56,431 nt of DNA from an uncultured Oscillibacter sp. (GTDB taxonomy: Bacteria > Bacillota > Clostridia > Oscillospirales > Oscillospiraceae). The stretch spans positions 1 through 56,431 of the forward strand of contig CAMXKT010000003.1 in NCBI GenBank assembly GCA_947244595.1, given 5' to 3'. The notes beneath the pieces are model-generated. The model searched no databases. It saw only the letters and a list, made by a program, of their open reading frames with translations, and was not told the origin of the DNA. Within the stretch, counting starts at the first letter, position 1; every line of letters begins with the position of its first letter. A program made the translations under genes and the position numbers. Below are positions 32,371 through 41,116 of this stretch, piece by piece.

Positions 32371-34987
32371 GGCCGTCCCCCCGCTGGAGCTTCCGCTTCA
32401 GCTCGTAGAGGAGGCCCATGGCCTCGATGGGGGTCAGGGTGTCCGGCTGGCAGCGGCGGAGGGCGTCCAGCACCTCCCCCTCGCTGATGGAGCCCAGGGA
32501 GACCTGCTCCGCCTCCCGCCGGGGGGCGGCGTGCTGGACGCCGCCCGCGCTCTCCAGCTCCTCCAGCACCTGCCGGGCCCGCTGGAGCACCTTGTCGGGC
32601 AGGCCCGCCAGCTTGGCCACCTCGATGCCGTAGCTCCGGTCCGCCCCGCCGGGGATAATCTTCCGCAGGAAGATGATCTCCTCCCCCCGGGTCCTGACGG
32701 CAATGTTGTAGTTCACCGTGCCGGGGAGGGAGTTCTCCAGCTCCGTCAGCTCGTGGTAGTGGGTGGCAAAGAGGGTCTTGGCCCCCAGGGCCTTGGGGTT
32801 CGCGCAGTGCTCCAGCACCGCCCGGGCAATAGACATGCCGTCGAACGTGGAGGTCCCCCGGCCGATCTCGTCCAGGATCAGCAGGGAACGCCTGGTAGCG
32901 CAGCGGAGGATGTCCGCCACCTCCGTCATCTCCACCATGAAGGTGGACTGCCCGGCGGAGAGGTCGTCGCTGGCCCCCACCCGGGTGAAGATCCGGTCCA
33001 CCACGCCGACGCGGGCGTAGGACGCGGGGACGAAGCTGCCCATCTGGGCCAGAAGCACGATGAGGGCCACTTGCCGCATGTAGGTGGACTTGCCCGCCAT
33101 GTTGGGCCCGGTGATGATGGCCGTCCGGTTCTCCTTCTCCCCCAGGAAGGTGTCGTTGGGGACGAAGAGGCTGTCCTTGAGGACCCGCTCCACCACCGGA
33201 TGGCGGCCCTCCCGGATTTCAATGACGCCGGACTCGTCCACCTCCGGGCGGCAGTAGCCGTTCCGGGCCGCCACAGCGGCCAGGGACGCCAGGGCGTCCG
33301 CCTCGGCCACGGCCCCGGCGGTTTTCAGCACCCGGCCGGAGGCGGCGGAGATGTCCTGGCGGAGCTTCGTGAACAGCTCGTACTCCAGGGCCACCACCCG
33401 GTCCGAGGCGGTGAGGATGGAGTTCTCCAGCTCCTTGAGCTCCTGGGTGACGTAGCGCTCCGCCCCCGCCAGGGTCTGCTTGCGGATGTAGGTGTCCGGC
33501 ACCTCGCCCTTATAGCTGTTGGAGACCTCGATGGTGTAGCCGAAGACCTTGTTGTACTTGATTTTTAAGGTACGGATGCCGGTGCGCTCCCGCTCCCGGG
33601 CCTCCATCTCGGGGATGACCCCCTTGCCGCTTTTCAAAATATGCCGCAGCCGGTCCACCTCTGGGTGGAAGCCGTCCCGGATGAATCCGCCCTCCCGGAT
33701 GGAGAAGGGGGGCTCGTCGCAGATGGTCTCGGCAATGCGCTTCCCCAGGTCCTCCAGGGGGTCCAGCTCCTCCGCCAGCTCCGCCAGGCGGCGGTCCGGA
33801 AAGGCCGCCAGCCGGGCCCGGATCTCCGGCAGCTTTTCGATGGCGGACCGGAGGGCCGCCAGGTCCCGCCCTCCGGCGGAACCGTAGACAATGCGGCCGA
33901 TGAGCCGCTCCATATCGCCCAGGCCCGAGAGGGCGGCGATGAGCTCCTCCCGGCCGATGGTGTCGTCCACCAGGGCCGCCACGGCCCCGTTCCTCCGGGT
34001 GATGGCGGCCACGTTCAAAAGGGGCCGCTCCAGCCAGCTCCGGAGACGCCGCCCCCCCATGGAGGTCCGGGTCCGGTCCAGAACCCAAAGGAGGCTGCCC
34101 TTCTTCTCCTTGCCCCGCAGGGTCTCGGTGAGCTCCAGATTCCGCCGGGCGGTCAGGTCCAATTCCATGAAGCGGCCCTGCTCGTAGTAGTCCAGGTCGT
34201 TGATATAGGAGAGATCCGTCTTCTGGGTCTCATACAGATAGTGCAAGAGGCCCCCCAGGGCCATGGCCGCCGCCGGAACAGCGGCGGGGAGGCGGTTCCA
34301 GGCCTCGTCCCCGAACTGTCTGCGGATGTTCCGCTCCGCCTCGGGCAGGAGGAAGCGCCGCTCCCCGGCGTTCTCCACCCGGCAGCGGAATTTCTCCCGC
34401 AGGGCCGTCACTAGGGCCGTCTCGGAATAGGCCCCGTCGCTCAGCACCGCCTCGGCGGGGGAGAAACGGCCCAGCTCGTTGACCACGTGCTCGATCCGGT
34501 CCTTCCCGGTAAAGGAGGTGAGGTGGGCCCGGCCGGTGGTGACGTCGCAGAAGGCGATCCCGGCGGACCGGGAGTCGGCGTAGACGGCGCAGAGAAAGTT
34601 GCTGGTCTTCTCGTCCAGGCAGCCGGCGTCCGTCACCGTCCCCGGGGTCACCACCCGGATGATGTCCCGCTTCACCAGCCCCTTGGCCAGGGCGGGGTCC
34701 TCCATCTGCTCGCAGATGGCCACCTTGTAGCCCTTGGCGATGAGGCGGGCGATGTACGCCTCGCTGGCGTGGTAGGGGATGCCGCACATGGGGACCTGTT
34801 CCTCCTCGGGCTTGGCCCGCTTCCCCTTGTCCCGGCTGGTGAGGGTCAGGTCCAGCTCCCGGGAGGCAAGCTTGGCGTCCTCGGCGAACATCTCGTAGAA
34901 ATCGCCCAGGCGGAAGAACAAAATGGAGTCCGGGTTCTGCTCCTTGATCTCCAGGTACTGCTTCATCATGGGGGTCAGCTCTGCCAT
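32363..34987 (-). CDS. mutS: DNA mismatch repair protein MutS
   Basis: Recognises mismatches and small loops in DNA. The 874-residue protein shows the mismatch-binding N-terminus (FFRLGDFYEMF near 24, containing the Phe-x-Glu element), the lever/clamp region, and the ATPase with ITGPNMAGKSTYMRQ near 620 and LLILDEIGRGTSTFDG near 700. GAGAGGG precedes the ATG. mutS, the CPBP protease, the AEC carrier and mutL form one tightly spaced run. Confidence 0.97.
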   Translation of the reverse strand: MAELTPMMKQYLEIKEQNPDSILFFRLGDFYEMFAEDAKLASRELDLTLTSRDKGKRAKPEEEQVPMCGIPYHASEAYIARLIAKGYKVAICEQMEDPALAKGLVKRDIIRVVTPGTVTDAGCLDEKTSNFLCAVYADSRSAGIAFCDVTTGRAHLTSFTGKDRIEHVVNELGRFSPAEAVLSDGAYSETALVTALREKFRCRVENAGERRFLLPEAERNIRRQFGDEAWNRLPAAVPAAAMALGGLLHYLYETQKTDLSYINDLDYYEQGRFMELDLTARRNLELTETLRGKEKKGSLLWVLDRTRTSMGGRRLRSWLERPLLNVAAITRRNGAVAALVDDTIGREELIAALSGLGDMERLIGRIVYGSAGGRDLAALRSAIEKLPEIRARLAAFPDRRLAELAEELDPLEDLGKRIAETICDEPPFSIREGGFIRDGFHPEVDRLRHILKSGKGVIPEMEARERERTGIRTLKIKYNKVFGYTIEVSNSYKGEVPDTYIRKQTLAGAERYVTQELKELENSILTASDRVVALEYELFTKLRQDISAASGRVLKTAGAVAEADALASLAAVAARNGYCRPEVDESGVIEIREGRHPVVERVLKDSLFVPNDTFLGEKENRTAIITGPNMAGKSTYMRQVALIVLLAQMGSFVPASYARVGVVDRIFTRVGASDDLSAGQSTFMVEMTEVADILRCATRRSLLILDEIGRGTSTFDGMSIARAVLEHCANPKALGAKTLFATHYHELTELENSLPGTVNYNIAVRTRGEEIIFLRKIIPGGADRSYGIEVAKLAGLPDKVLQRARQVLEELESAGGVQHAAPRREAEQVSLGSISEGEVLDALRRCQPDTLTPIEAMGLLYELKRKLQRGDGHG

Positions 34988-35049
34988 GGGATCCCTCTCT
35001 TCTCTCTAAAAAACTTTCGCTCAGGCGGTGTGCTTGGAGGTGTTGGCTC

Positions 35050-35877
35050 TTACAGCTCCGCCGCCGCGCCGCAGTCCATGGGCCGCAGCCGGTCCCCCAG
35101 GGCCTCCCGAAGCCGCTCATAAGCCCAATCCCCGGTGCAGTGGCCGGTGTAATAGATCGTATCGCCCTCCGCCATGGTCTCCGCCATGGCGTCAATCAGC
35201 GCTCGGGACTCCGGGGCCTCCGGGTCCAGCTCGAAGAGGTGGAAGCCCCCGAAGACCACGTCGGGCATGCGGCCCAGGTGTTTCTTGGCCGCCCGGAGGG
35301 TGTTCACGATGCCCAAATGTCCGCAGCCCGCAAGCAAAGCGGCCCTGCCGTTTTCCTCTATCAGCAGGTGCTGCTCGTGGGCGAAGCCGTCGGGCCGGAA
35401 GCCCGCCCCGGCCCGCTCCTGGAGCTTGGGGGCCACGGCCCGGACGGTCTTGTCGTCCTCCACGTCGGAGAACAAGGTCAGCCCGTCCCCCAGGTCTTCC
35501 CGGTCTCCGGTGAAGACAAAGCGCTCGGACAGCATGGCCAGGGCCCGGGGCAGGCCGATGTACCGGGGCGCCTCCCCCGGCAGCACGGCGAAATAGGCCC
35601 CCAGGGCCTCCCGGCGGAGGTAGATCTTCGCCGCGGAGTTGACGGCGCAGAAGGCCGCCAGGCCCCCGCCGTGGTCCGAGTGGCCGTGGGAGAGGACGGC
35701 GGCGTCCACGGCGGCAAGGTCGATTCCCAGGGCCCGGGCGTTTGCCAGGAAGGAGGCGTCGGGACCCATGTCGAAGAGGACCTTACGGGCGGCGGTCTCC
35801 GCGTAGATGGAAAGCCCCCGGGCGGCGGCGAGGCCGGGCCGACGGGCGGTGTTCTCCAGCAGGGTGACGATTTTCAT
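35050..35877 (-). CDS. MBL-fold metallohydrolase
   Basis: A 275-residue metallo-beta-lactamase-fold protein with the metal site HGHSDHGGG (about 64-72), and later GCGHLGIVNTL and GGFHLF. This subgroup resembles the proteins annotated as dihydropteroate/methanopterin-related MBL hydrolases; the substrate is unknown. The start at 35877 follows AGGAGG. It is the first gene before mutS on this strand (62 nt). Confidence 0.88.
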   Translation of the reverse strand: MKIVTLLENTARRPGLAAARGLSIYAETAARKVLFDMGPDASFLANARALGIDLAAVDAAVLSHGHSDHGGGLAAFCAVNSAAKIYLRREALGAYFAVLPGEAPRYIGLPRALAMLSERFVFTGDREDLGDGLTLFSDVEDDKTVRAVAPKLQERAGAGFRPDGFAHEQHLLIEENGRAALLAGCGHLGIVNTLRAAKKHLGRMPDVVFGGFHLFELDPEAPESRALIDAMAETMAEGDTIYYTGHCTGDWAYERLREALGDRLRPMDCGAAAEL

Positions 35878-35914
35878 AAGGAAGCGCCTCCTCATTTCGT
35901 ATTCAAGCCGCCCC

Positions 35915-35943
35915 TTGACAGCCGGGGCGGGGTTGGGTATAAT
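35915..35943 (+). promoter_or_regulatory. Consensus sigma-A promoter of the 50-residue gene
   Basis: Exact TTGACA and TATAAT separated by 17 nt, about 55 nt before the start codon; predicts strong expression. Confidence 0.88.
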
Positions 35944-35997
35944 TTAGGCAGTACGGAAAGGCAAACGGGCTTCCCTATCAGGAAGGAGGCAGGCGAT

Positions 35998-36150
35998 ATG
36001 GGCACCGAAGCTGAGCGGCAGGACACCAGGAAAGCAATGGCTTTTGACCTGATTACTATCATCGACGAGAACCCGGCGCAGGAGACCTATACCAAGGAAG
36101 AAGTCAAGAAGCTCATCAAGGTTTATATCCAGACCGCTGATCAGAAATAA
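35998..36150 (+). CDS. Small conserved-looking protein of 50 residues, unknown function
   Basis: Starts MGTEAERQDTRKAMAF and ends KLIKVYIQTADQK; mostly charged, with a central hydrophobic strip (DLITIIDE) and probably two helices. GGAAGGAGG precedes the ATG. It has a perfect promoter of its own and lies alone on the plus strand inside a long minus-strand run. I do not recognise a family. Strong expression signals and a clean terminator support a real gene. Confidence 0.75.
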   Translation: MGTEAERQDTRKAMAFDLITIIDENPAQETYTKEEVKKLIKVYIQTADQK

Positions 36151-36201
36151 CCGAATTCCTTGCCAACCTCATTGTACCACATTTGTCAATAACTGTCTGG
36201 A

Positions 36202-36234
36202 AGACCCCGCGCCGAAAGCGCGGGGTCTTTTCTT
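36202..36234. terminator. Intrinsic terminator
   Basis: Stem AGACCCCGCG/CGCGGGGTCT with a short loop followed by TTTTC; ends the 50-residue gene and probably also the convergent coiled-coil gene. Confidence 0.85.
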
Positions 36235-36246
36235 GCGGACGACATT

Positions 36247-36582
36247 TTATTGAGCTTTTTTCAAGGCCTCGATTTCCCGGGAGTGCTGCTTCAGCATCGC
36301 TTCCGCCACATCCATCCGGTCCTCCAGGTCCTCCAGCGCCTCGGCGGGGAGCATCTTCTCCTGCAGCAGCTTGATCTGATCGCCCAGAAGGTTGAAACGA
36401 GGCTCAAAATAGGCCTCCATCATGGCCATCATTCTGGACTCCGACTCCTGCGCCCGGCTCTCCATACGCTCCGTCATCCGGGCCTCGGACGCTTCAATCT
36501 TCTCCGTCATCCGGGCCTCGGAGGCTCGGATTTTTTCGTCCATCAAATTGGCGATCGCCTGCAGATCTTTCTCATCCAGCAT
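36247..36582 (-). CDS. Coiled-coil protein, unknown function
   Basis: A 111-residue, almost wholly helical protein. It contains three or four near-repeats of ASEARMTEKIE/TERMESRAQE (about 20-48) forming a long coiled coil, then a second helix pair ending HSREIEALKKAQ. No catalytic motif is seen. It follows the XRE regulator of module 2 on the same strand (48 nt), so it may be under the same control. Similar short coiled-coil proteins accompany phage and mobile regions, but here there is no other phage gene. Confidence 0.75.
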   Translation of the reverse strand: MLDEKDLQAIANLMDEKIRASEARMTEKIEASEARMTERMESRAQESESRMMAMMEAYFEPRFNLLGDQIKLLQEKMLPAEALEDLEDRMDVAEAMLKQHSREIEALKKAQ

Positions 36583-36630
36583 ATGGGCCGCCTCCTTTTC
36601 TATCCATTATAAGGTGGAAGTCTCAGCTTG

Positions 36631-36852
36631 TCAATCCTCCTCCGGCTCTTTGGGCCAGTCCCGGCAGACCAGCTCGTCCAGGGAGATGTCGTAAAGATCC
36701 GCCAGGATGATGAGGGTGGACATGCGGGGTTCCTGCTGTCCATATTCAAACCGCTGGTAGGTGTGCAGATTAAGCCCCAGCTTTTCCGCCAGGTCCTTTT
36801 GCAGGATGCCGTGTACATTTCTAAGCTGAACAAGCTTTTCCTGAAAATTCAT
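36631..36852 (-). CDS. XRE-family helix-turn-helix regulator, module 2
   Basis: A 73-residue single-domain DNA-binding protein: LRNVHGILQKDLAEKLGL, then HTYQRFEYGQQEP and LIILADLYDISLDELV. It is clearly similar to the module 1 regulator. The start at 36852 follows GAGGGG; the frame upstream is open but is not XRE-like. It is divergent from an acidic-protein gene, with TGACA/TGTCA half-sites between them. Confidence 0.88.
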   Translation of the reverse strand: MNFQEKLVQLRNVHGILQKDLAEKLGLNLHTYQRFEYGQQEPRMSTLIILADLYDISLDELVCRDWPKEPEED

Positions 36853-36865
36853 ACAGAACCCCTCT

Positions 36866-36909
36866 TGACATAACAAAATAGTAATGTCACAATAACCTAT
36901 AAAATGACA
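36866..36909. promoter_or_regulatory. Candidate operator/promoter of module 2
   Basis: Three half-sites TGACA, TGTCA and TGACA (36866, 36885, 36905) are regularly spaced by about 20 nt in alternating orientation, forming two overlapping inverted repeats. The first is part of a TTGACA box which, with CACAAT 17 nt downstream, could be the promoter of the acidic-protein gene. Confidence 0.5.
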
Positions 36910-36940
36910 AAATATGAATTTATCTTTAGGAGGCCACGAC

Positions 36941-37198
36941 ATGGACGAGTATCTGGACTGCTTGTTTCAATACGTCTCGGAGAATCTGCTCTTGGACGCC
37001 CGGGTGGACCTCATCGACTACAACCGCTGGAACGAAAGCGAGAACACGACTTGGACCGCCCTGAACGCCGCCCTGACCCCGGAACAGCTCCGCCTGGTGG
37101 AGGATTACAAAGCCGCTTGCAGCGGCAAGCGTTTCCTGGAGGACCAGCTCCTCTTTCAAAAGGCCGTCTCCCTGGGCAAGTGGATGGCCCGGGCCTAG
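36941..37198 (+). CDS. Small acidic protein of module 2
   Basis: An 85-residue helical protein beginning MDEYLDCLFQYVSEN, with WTALNAALTPEQ in the middle and ending SLGKWMARA. It matches the module 1 protein in length and in LxxLxQY, W-A and LTxEQ positions. Function is unknown. The start at 36941 is chosen for AGGAGG. Its stop codon overlaps the end of miaB (4 bp, tail to tail). Confidence 0.8.
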   Translation: MDEYLDCLFQYVSENLLLDARVDLIDYNRWNESENTTWTALNAALTPEQLRLVEDYKAACSGKRFLEDQLLFQKAVSLGKWMARA

Positions 37199-38622
37199 AT
37201 CACTTCTCCGTACAGGGCCCAGGTGTTGCTGCCGGTGACCTTCACGTCCAGGAAGCGCCCGATGAGGGCCTTGTCCCCTTTCAGCCGGACCAGCCGGTTT
37301 CCCTCCGTCCGGGAGGAGAGGGGGTAGTCCTCGTCCCCGCTCTCGCCGTCCACCAGCACCCGGACGGTCTCGCCCACGTACCCGGCGTGAATCTCCGCCG
37401 AGCGGGCGTTCTGGACCTCCAGGAGCTTGTCGAACCACTTCTGCTTTTCCTCCCGGGGGGCCGGGTCCGGCAGCTCCGCCGCCTTGGTGCCGGGCCGGGG
37501 GGAGTAGATGAAGGTAAACAGGGCGTCGAAGCCCACCTCCTCCACCAGGGACACGGTGTCCATGGCCTCCGCCTCCGTCTCCCCGGGGAAGCCGATGATC
37601 ACGTCGCTGGTCAATACCAAGCCCGGCATGACGGACCGGGCGTACCGGATGAGCTCCGTGTACTTCTCCCGGGTGTAGCGCCGGTTCATCTCCCCCAGTA
37701 CCCGGTCGTTCCCGGACTGGAAGGGAAGGTGAAGCTGCTTGGCCACGTGGGGGCACTTCGCCATCACGTCGAAGAGCCGGGGCCCCGCGTCCTTGGGGTG
37801 GCTGGACATGAAGCGGATCCAGTAGTCCCCGGGGATCTGGTCGATGTCCTCCAGCAGATCCGGGAAGTGGTAGTCCCCTTCCAGGTCGTTGCCGTAGGAG
37901 TTCACGTTCTGGCCCAGCAGGGTGATGTCCTTATACCCGGCCTCCACCAGCTCCCGGACCTCCGCCAGCACGGCGGCGGGCTCCCGGCTCCGTTCCCGGC
38001 CTCGGACATAGGGCACGATGCAGTAGGAGCAGAAGTTGTTGCACCCGTACATGATGGAGACCCAGGCCTTGACGCCCCGCTCCCGAACCACGGGCAGGCC
38101 CTCGGCGATGGACCCGTGTTCCTCTTTGACGGAGAAGACCCGCTTTCTGGTCTCGTAGACCTGCCACAAAAGCTCCGGGAAGCGCCACAGGGCCTGGGGT
38201 CCGAAGACCAGGTCCACATGGCGGTAGGATTCCTTCACCCGTTTTGCCACCCGCTCTTCCTGGGCCATGCAGCCGCACAGGACGATAACCTGCTCCGGGT
38301 TCTCCCTCTTGGAGTGGGTGAGAATGCCTAAGTTCCCGAAGACCCGCTGCTCCGCGTGCTCCCGGACGGCGCAGGTGTTCAGCAGGGCCAGATCCGCTTC
38401 CCCCGGGTCCTGGGTAAAGGCGAAGCCCATGGCCTCCAGCATGCCCATGATCCGCTGTCCGTCCGCCACATTCTGCTGGCAGCCGAAGGTCTCCACACAG
38501 GCCAGGGGGTGGGCCCCCCGGGCGGCGAACATGGCCTTGATTTTTTTCTGAAAGTCCCGCTGGCGGGCGATCTCCCCCTGCGGGACGACAATTTCCTCTC
38601 GCTTCAAAACGCTGTCCTCCAT
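37195..38622 (-). CDS. miaB: tRNA-2-methylthio-N6-dimethylallyladenosine synthase
   Basis: Radical-SAM enzyme that thiomethylates i6A37 made by MiaA. The 475-residue protein has the N-terminal MTTase cysteines (ETFGCQQN near 44, LNTCAVREH near 80, VLCGCMAQ near 114), the radical-SAM triad CNNFCSYC (about 195) and a C-terminal TRAM domain (VGETVRVLVDGES). It carries about 30 extra N-terminal residues before the family core. A promoter lies upstream. The usual downstream partner mutS is separated by module 2 and three other small or metabolic genes. Confidence 0.96.
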   Translation of the reverse strand: MEDSVLKREEIVVPQGEIARQRDFQKKIKAMFAARGAHPLACVETFGCQQNVADGQRIMGMLEAMGFAFTQDPGEADLALLNTCAVREHAEQRVFGNLGILTHSKRENPEQVIVLCGCMAQEERVAKRVKESYRHVDLVFGPQALWRFPELLWQVYETRKRVFSVKEEHGSIAEGLPVVRERGVKAWVSIMYGCNNFCSYCIVPYVRGRERSREPAAVLAEVRELVEAGYKDITLLGQNVNSYGNDLEGDYHFPDLLEDIDQIPGDYWIRFMSSHPKDAGPRLFDVMAKCPHVAKQLHLPFQSGNDRVLGEMNRRYTREKYTELIRYARSVMPGLVLTSDVIIGFPGETEAEAMDTVSLVEEVGFDALFTFIYSPRPGTKAAELPDPAPREEKQKWFDKLLEVQNARSAEIHAGYVGETVRVLVDGESGDEDYPLSSRTEGNRLVRLKGDKALIGRFLDVKVTGSNTWALYGEVI

Positions 38623-38655
38623 CCGTGCCGGCGACGTTCATAATTCAACGCTTCT

Positions 38656-38684
38656 ATCATACCAGAAAAACCCCGAAAGCACAA
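38656..38684 (-). promoter_or_regulatory. Sigma-A promoter of miaB
   Basis: On the minus strand TTGTGC and TATGAT are separated by 17 nt, about 35 nt before the start codon. Confidence 0.65.
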
Positions 38685-38779
38685 GGAAAAATCCCTCTTT
38701 TCCCCCCCGGGGCCTTTGTGTGTTTCGCCGGAGGTAATCGATTGGCCTTTATCAAAAACGTAAAATTTCACAAAAGACC

Positions 38780-38808
38780 TTGACAGCGCGCTTGAATTGT
38801 TGTATATT
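38780..38808 (+). promoter_or_regulatory. Sigma-A promoter of the AC-rich RNA
   Basis: TTGACA and TATATT separated by 17 nt. Confidence 0.75.
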
Positions 38809-38814
38809 TTAGCT

Positions 38815-39145
38815 ACAGAAAGAGGTGAGTCCAGTGTACTAGTCAGGTACGGAAACCCACGTCTTCCAAGCGCCGTTCGAAAAGCCCCGGCATGTTTTCA
38901 GCGACAGCGTGATCACAGGCAATTCCCAAAGACGAAACACCCCTCATTATGATGAGCCCGCGGGACCAACAGGTCGACGCAAGAAACTGTTTCATGGATT
39001 GGAAACCCCAGGGATCACCCAAGCCCCAGTAAATTCCCCACGAACGGCAGAATCAAGAAAGCACGAGGTAACAAGACCAATGGACAATCCAATCAATGGG
39101 TAGGCCCCCCATTCGCCGACGGAGCGGATGGGGGGATGTTTTTTT
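38815..39145 (+). ncRNA. Candidate ~330-nt AC-rich structured RNA
   Basis: A region with a strong promoter, no gene, and a clear terminator. The first 100 nt contain paired segments (around GTGAGTCC and GGAAACCCAC; GCCGTTCGAAAAGCCCCGGC), a CTCAT/ATGAG hairpin follows near 38943-38957, and the last 130 nt are unusually rich in A and C with few possible pairs. The composition is unlike the GC-rich neighbours. It lacks the tmRNA tag frame and RNase P core motifs I know. It could be a leader, but the downstream SLH gene has its own promoter. Confidence 0.6.
39105..39145 (+). terminator. Intrinsic terminator of the AC-rich RNA
   Basis: Stem CCCCCCATTCGC/GCGGATGGGGGG (one G-T pair) followed by ATGTTTTTTT. 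Confidence 0.88.
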
Positions 39146-39182
39146 GCCCGCCCTCCCGGGGCGGCTTTTTCGCGCGCTGGGC

Positions 39183-39212
39183 TTGCGCTTTCGCTCCCAG
39201 GCGGTCTATAAT
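39183..39212 (+). promoter_or_regulatory. Sigma-A promoter of the InlB-repeat SLH gene
   Basis: TTGCGC and an exact TATAAT separated by 18 nt, about 50 nt before the start. Confidence 0.65.
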
Positions 39213-39263
39213 GGGGATCAGACCACCCCGGAGGGGTGAGACCGCAAGGAGGAGAGATGAGTT

Positions 39264-41039
39264 ATGAAGAAGACGCGCATCGCAGCCCTGTTCCTGGCCC
39301 TGGCGCTGTGCCTGGGGCTGCTGCCTGTGGCCGCCATGGCGGAGGAAGAGGCCGCCGGGTATCGGGTCATTTTTTATGAAGACCTCAGCGGCGGCCAGGA
39401 TTACGCGAACCTGACCGTAAACGCCGAAGGCAGGCTGGACAACTTCCCCGCGCCGCCCACAAGGACCGGCTATACGTTTGCCGGATGGGTTGAGACGCAG
39501 GACGGCCCCATCATTACGGAAGATCACGTCTTTACCGGCGACGCCGAGCTGTTCGCGGTGTGGGAGTCCCAGGCCCCCTCCGGCGGCTATGTCCTCAAGC
39601 TGGACCCCAACGGGGGAACCTGCTCCGTGGAGCGCGTGAAGCTGGACGCCTCCGGCACCGCCCCCACGCTAAAGGAGGAGCTGCCTGTCCCCACTCGGGA
39701 GGGCTACACCTTCGCGGGCTGGTTCGTGGGCGGCACGGAGGTGAAGACGGGCAGCGCCTTCGGCGGGACGGAAACCGCCGTGGCCAAGTGGACCAAGGAG
39801 GGCGCGCAGGATCCCGTCCGGGTGGACTTCATTCCCAACGGCGGCGTCATTGAGAGCATCCGGGGCATCCCTGCCGGGGACATCCTGGCCGGAAGCGAGC
39901 TGGCCACAAAGAACCATATTTTCGTGGACCGAAACAGCGGCATCGGCATGATGGAGACGGACGGCTCCGGCCACCTGGACAGCCTGCCGGTCATCAAGCG
40001 GGAGGACTGCGCCTTTGAGGGCTGGTATGTGGTCGGCTCCGGCGCGCTGAACAACGCCTATGCCGGGAAAGAGGTGGACATTCCCTCCGGCGCGAAGAGG
40101 GCGGACCTCACCACCGTGTTCCAGGCCGACGCGCTGCTGGCCGCCAAGTGGACGAAGAAGGCCGCCAACCCCGACGGCCCCTTCACCGTGAAATTCGACC
40201 TGAACTGCAAAAACCCCAAGCAGGACGAAATCCCCAAGGAGCAGACCATCGTCAAGGGCAGCGCCGTGTCCATGCCCGACGGCGGGAAGCTGACGCCCCC
40301 GGCTACCAACCTGGAGTTCTACGCCTGGTGCCTCCTGTCCGACAACGGGCGGCTTTATCCCTGGACGGCGTCCACGGCGGTGATGGAGGATATGACCCTC
40401 TACGCCGGATGGGTGAAGAAGGGAACCGTGGTCAAAACCGGAGAGGCGCTCCCCGACGCCTCCAAGCCCGCCGAGACCACAAAGCCTGCGGAAACCGCCA
40501 AGCCCGCCGCCCCCGCCTTCACCGACGTGCCCGCCACGTCTCCCTTCGCCCCGGCCATCGCCTGGGCGGTGGAGCAGAAGATCACCAACGGCAAGACCCC
40601 CACTGCCTTCGGCCCCGGGGACCCCTGCACCCGGGCCCAGATCGTCACCTTCCTCTGGCGGGCCGCCGGGTCTCCGGAGCCCAAGACCATGGAGGCTGAA
40701 TACGCCGACGCGGTCAACACCTCCGCCTACTACTACAAGGCCATCCAGTGGGCCGCGGAAATGGGCATGGAGGAATCCGGGACCTTCAAGCCCGGGGACC
40801 CCTGCACCCGGGGCCAGGCCATGTACTTCATCTGGCGGGCCAACGATCCCGGGACCAGCGCCGGTTCCGTCCCGTCCTTCACGGATCTGCCCAAGGATAG
40901 CCTCTACTATGACGCGGTTCTCTGGGCCGTGGGTCAGGGCGTGACCAAGGGCACCGGAGACGGGACCACCTTCTCTCCCGACAGCCCCTGCACCCGGGGA
41001 CAGATCGTCACCTTCCTGTACCGGGCCTATGTGAAATAA
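39264..41039 (+). CDS. Secreted InlB-repeat/SLH surface protein
   Basis: A 591-residue protein with a signal peptide (about 1-26, ending AMA) and four or five Listeria-Bacteroides (Flg_new/InlB B) repeats with the typical TRTGYTFAGW and TREGYTFAGW ends (about 30-385). A short Pro/Thr/Lys linker follows, then three SLH motifs (from about 415: FTDVPATSPFAPAIAWAV, to CTRGQIVTFLYRAYVK). It should be bound to the cell wall through SLH and present a ligand-binding part. GGAGGAGAG precedes the start. Confidence 0.92.
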   Translation: MKKTRIAALFLALALCLGLLPVAAMAEEEAAGYRVIFYEDLSGGQDYANLTVNAEGRLDNFPAPPTRTGYTFAGWVETQDGPIITEDHVFTGDAELFAVWESQAPSGGYVLKLDPNGGTCSVERVKLDASGTAPTLKEELPVPTREGYTFAGWFVGGTEVKTGSAFGGTETAVAKWTKEGAQDPVRVDFIPNGGVIESIRGIPAGDILAGSELATKNHIFVDRNSGIGMMETDGSGHLDSLPVIKREDCAFEGWYVVGSGALNNAYAGKEVDIPSGAKRADLTTVFQADALLAAKWTKKAANPDGPFTVKFDLNCKNPKQDEIPKEQTIVKGSAVSMPDGGKLTPPATNLEFYAWCLLSDNGRLYPWTASTAVMEDMTLYAGWVKKGTVVKTGEALPDASKPAETTKPAETAKPAAPAFTDVPATSPFAPAIAWAVEQKITNGKTPTAFGPGDPCTRAQIVTFLWRAAGSPEPKTMEAEYADAVNTSAYYYKAIQWAAEMGMEESGTFKPGDPCTRGQAMYFIWRANDPGTSAGSVPSFTDLPKDSLYYDAVLWAVGQGVTKGTGDGTTFSPDSPCTRGQIVTFLYRAYVK

Positions 41040-41061
41040 GCAAAGCCTTTTAAAGGCAAAG

Positions 41062-41095
41062 AAAGGACCTCCGCCAATTTGGCGGAGGTCCTTTT
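41062..41095. terminator. Bidirectional terminator between SLH gene and tsf
   Basis: Stem AAAGGACCTCCGCC/GGCGGAGGTCCTTT with an AATTT-like loop, flanked by A and T runs, between convergent genes. Confidence 0.88.
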
Positions 41096-41116
41096 GATGC
41101 GGTCGATATTCAGGAA

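Noticed and set aside
38815..39145. tmRNA or RNase P RNA
   Set aside because: No alanine-tag open frame or tRNA-like ends, and no RNase P core motifs.
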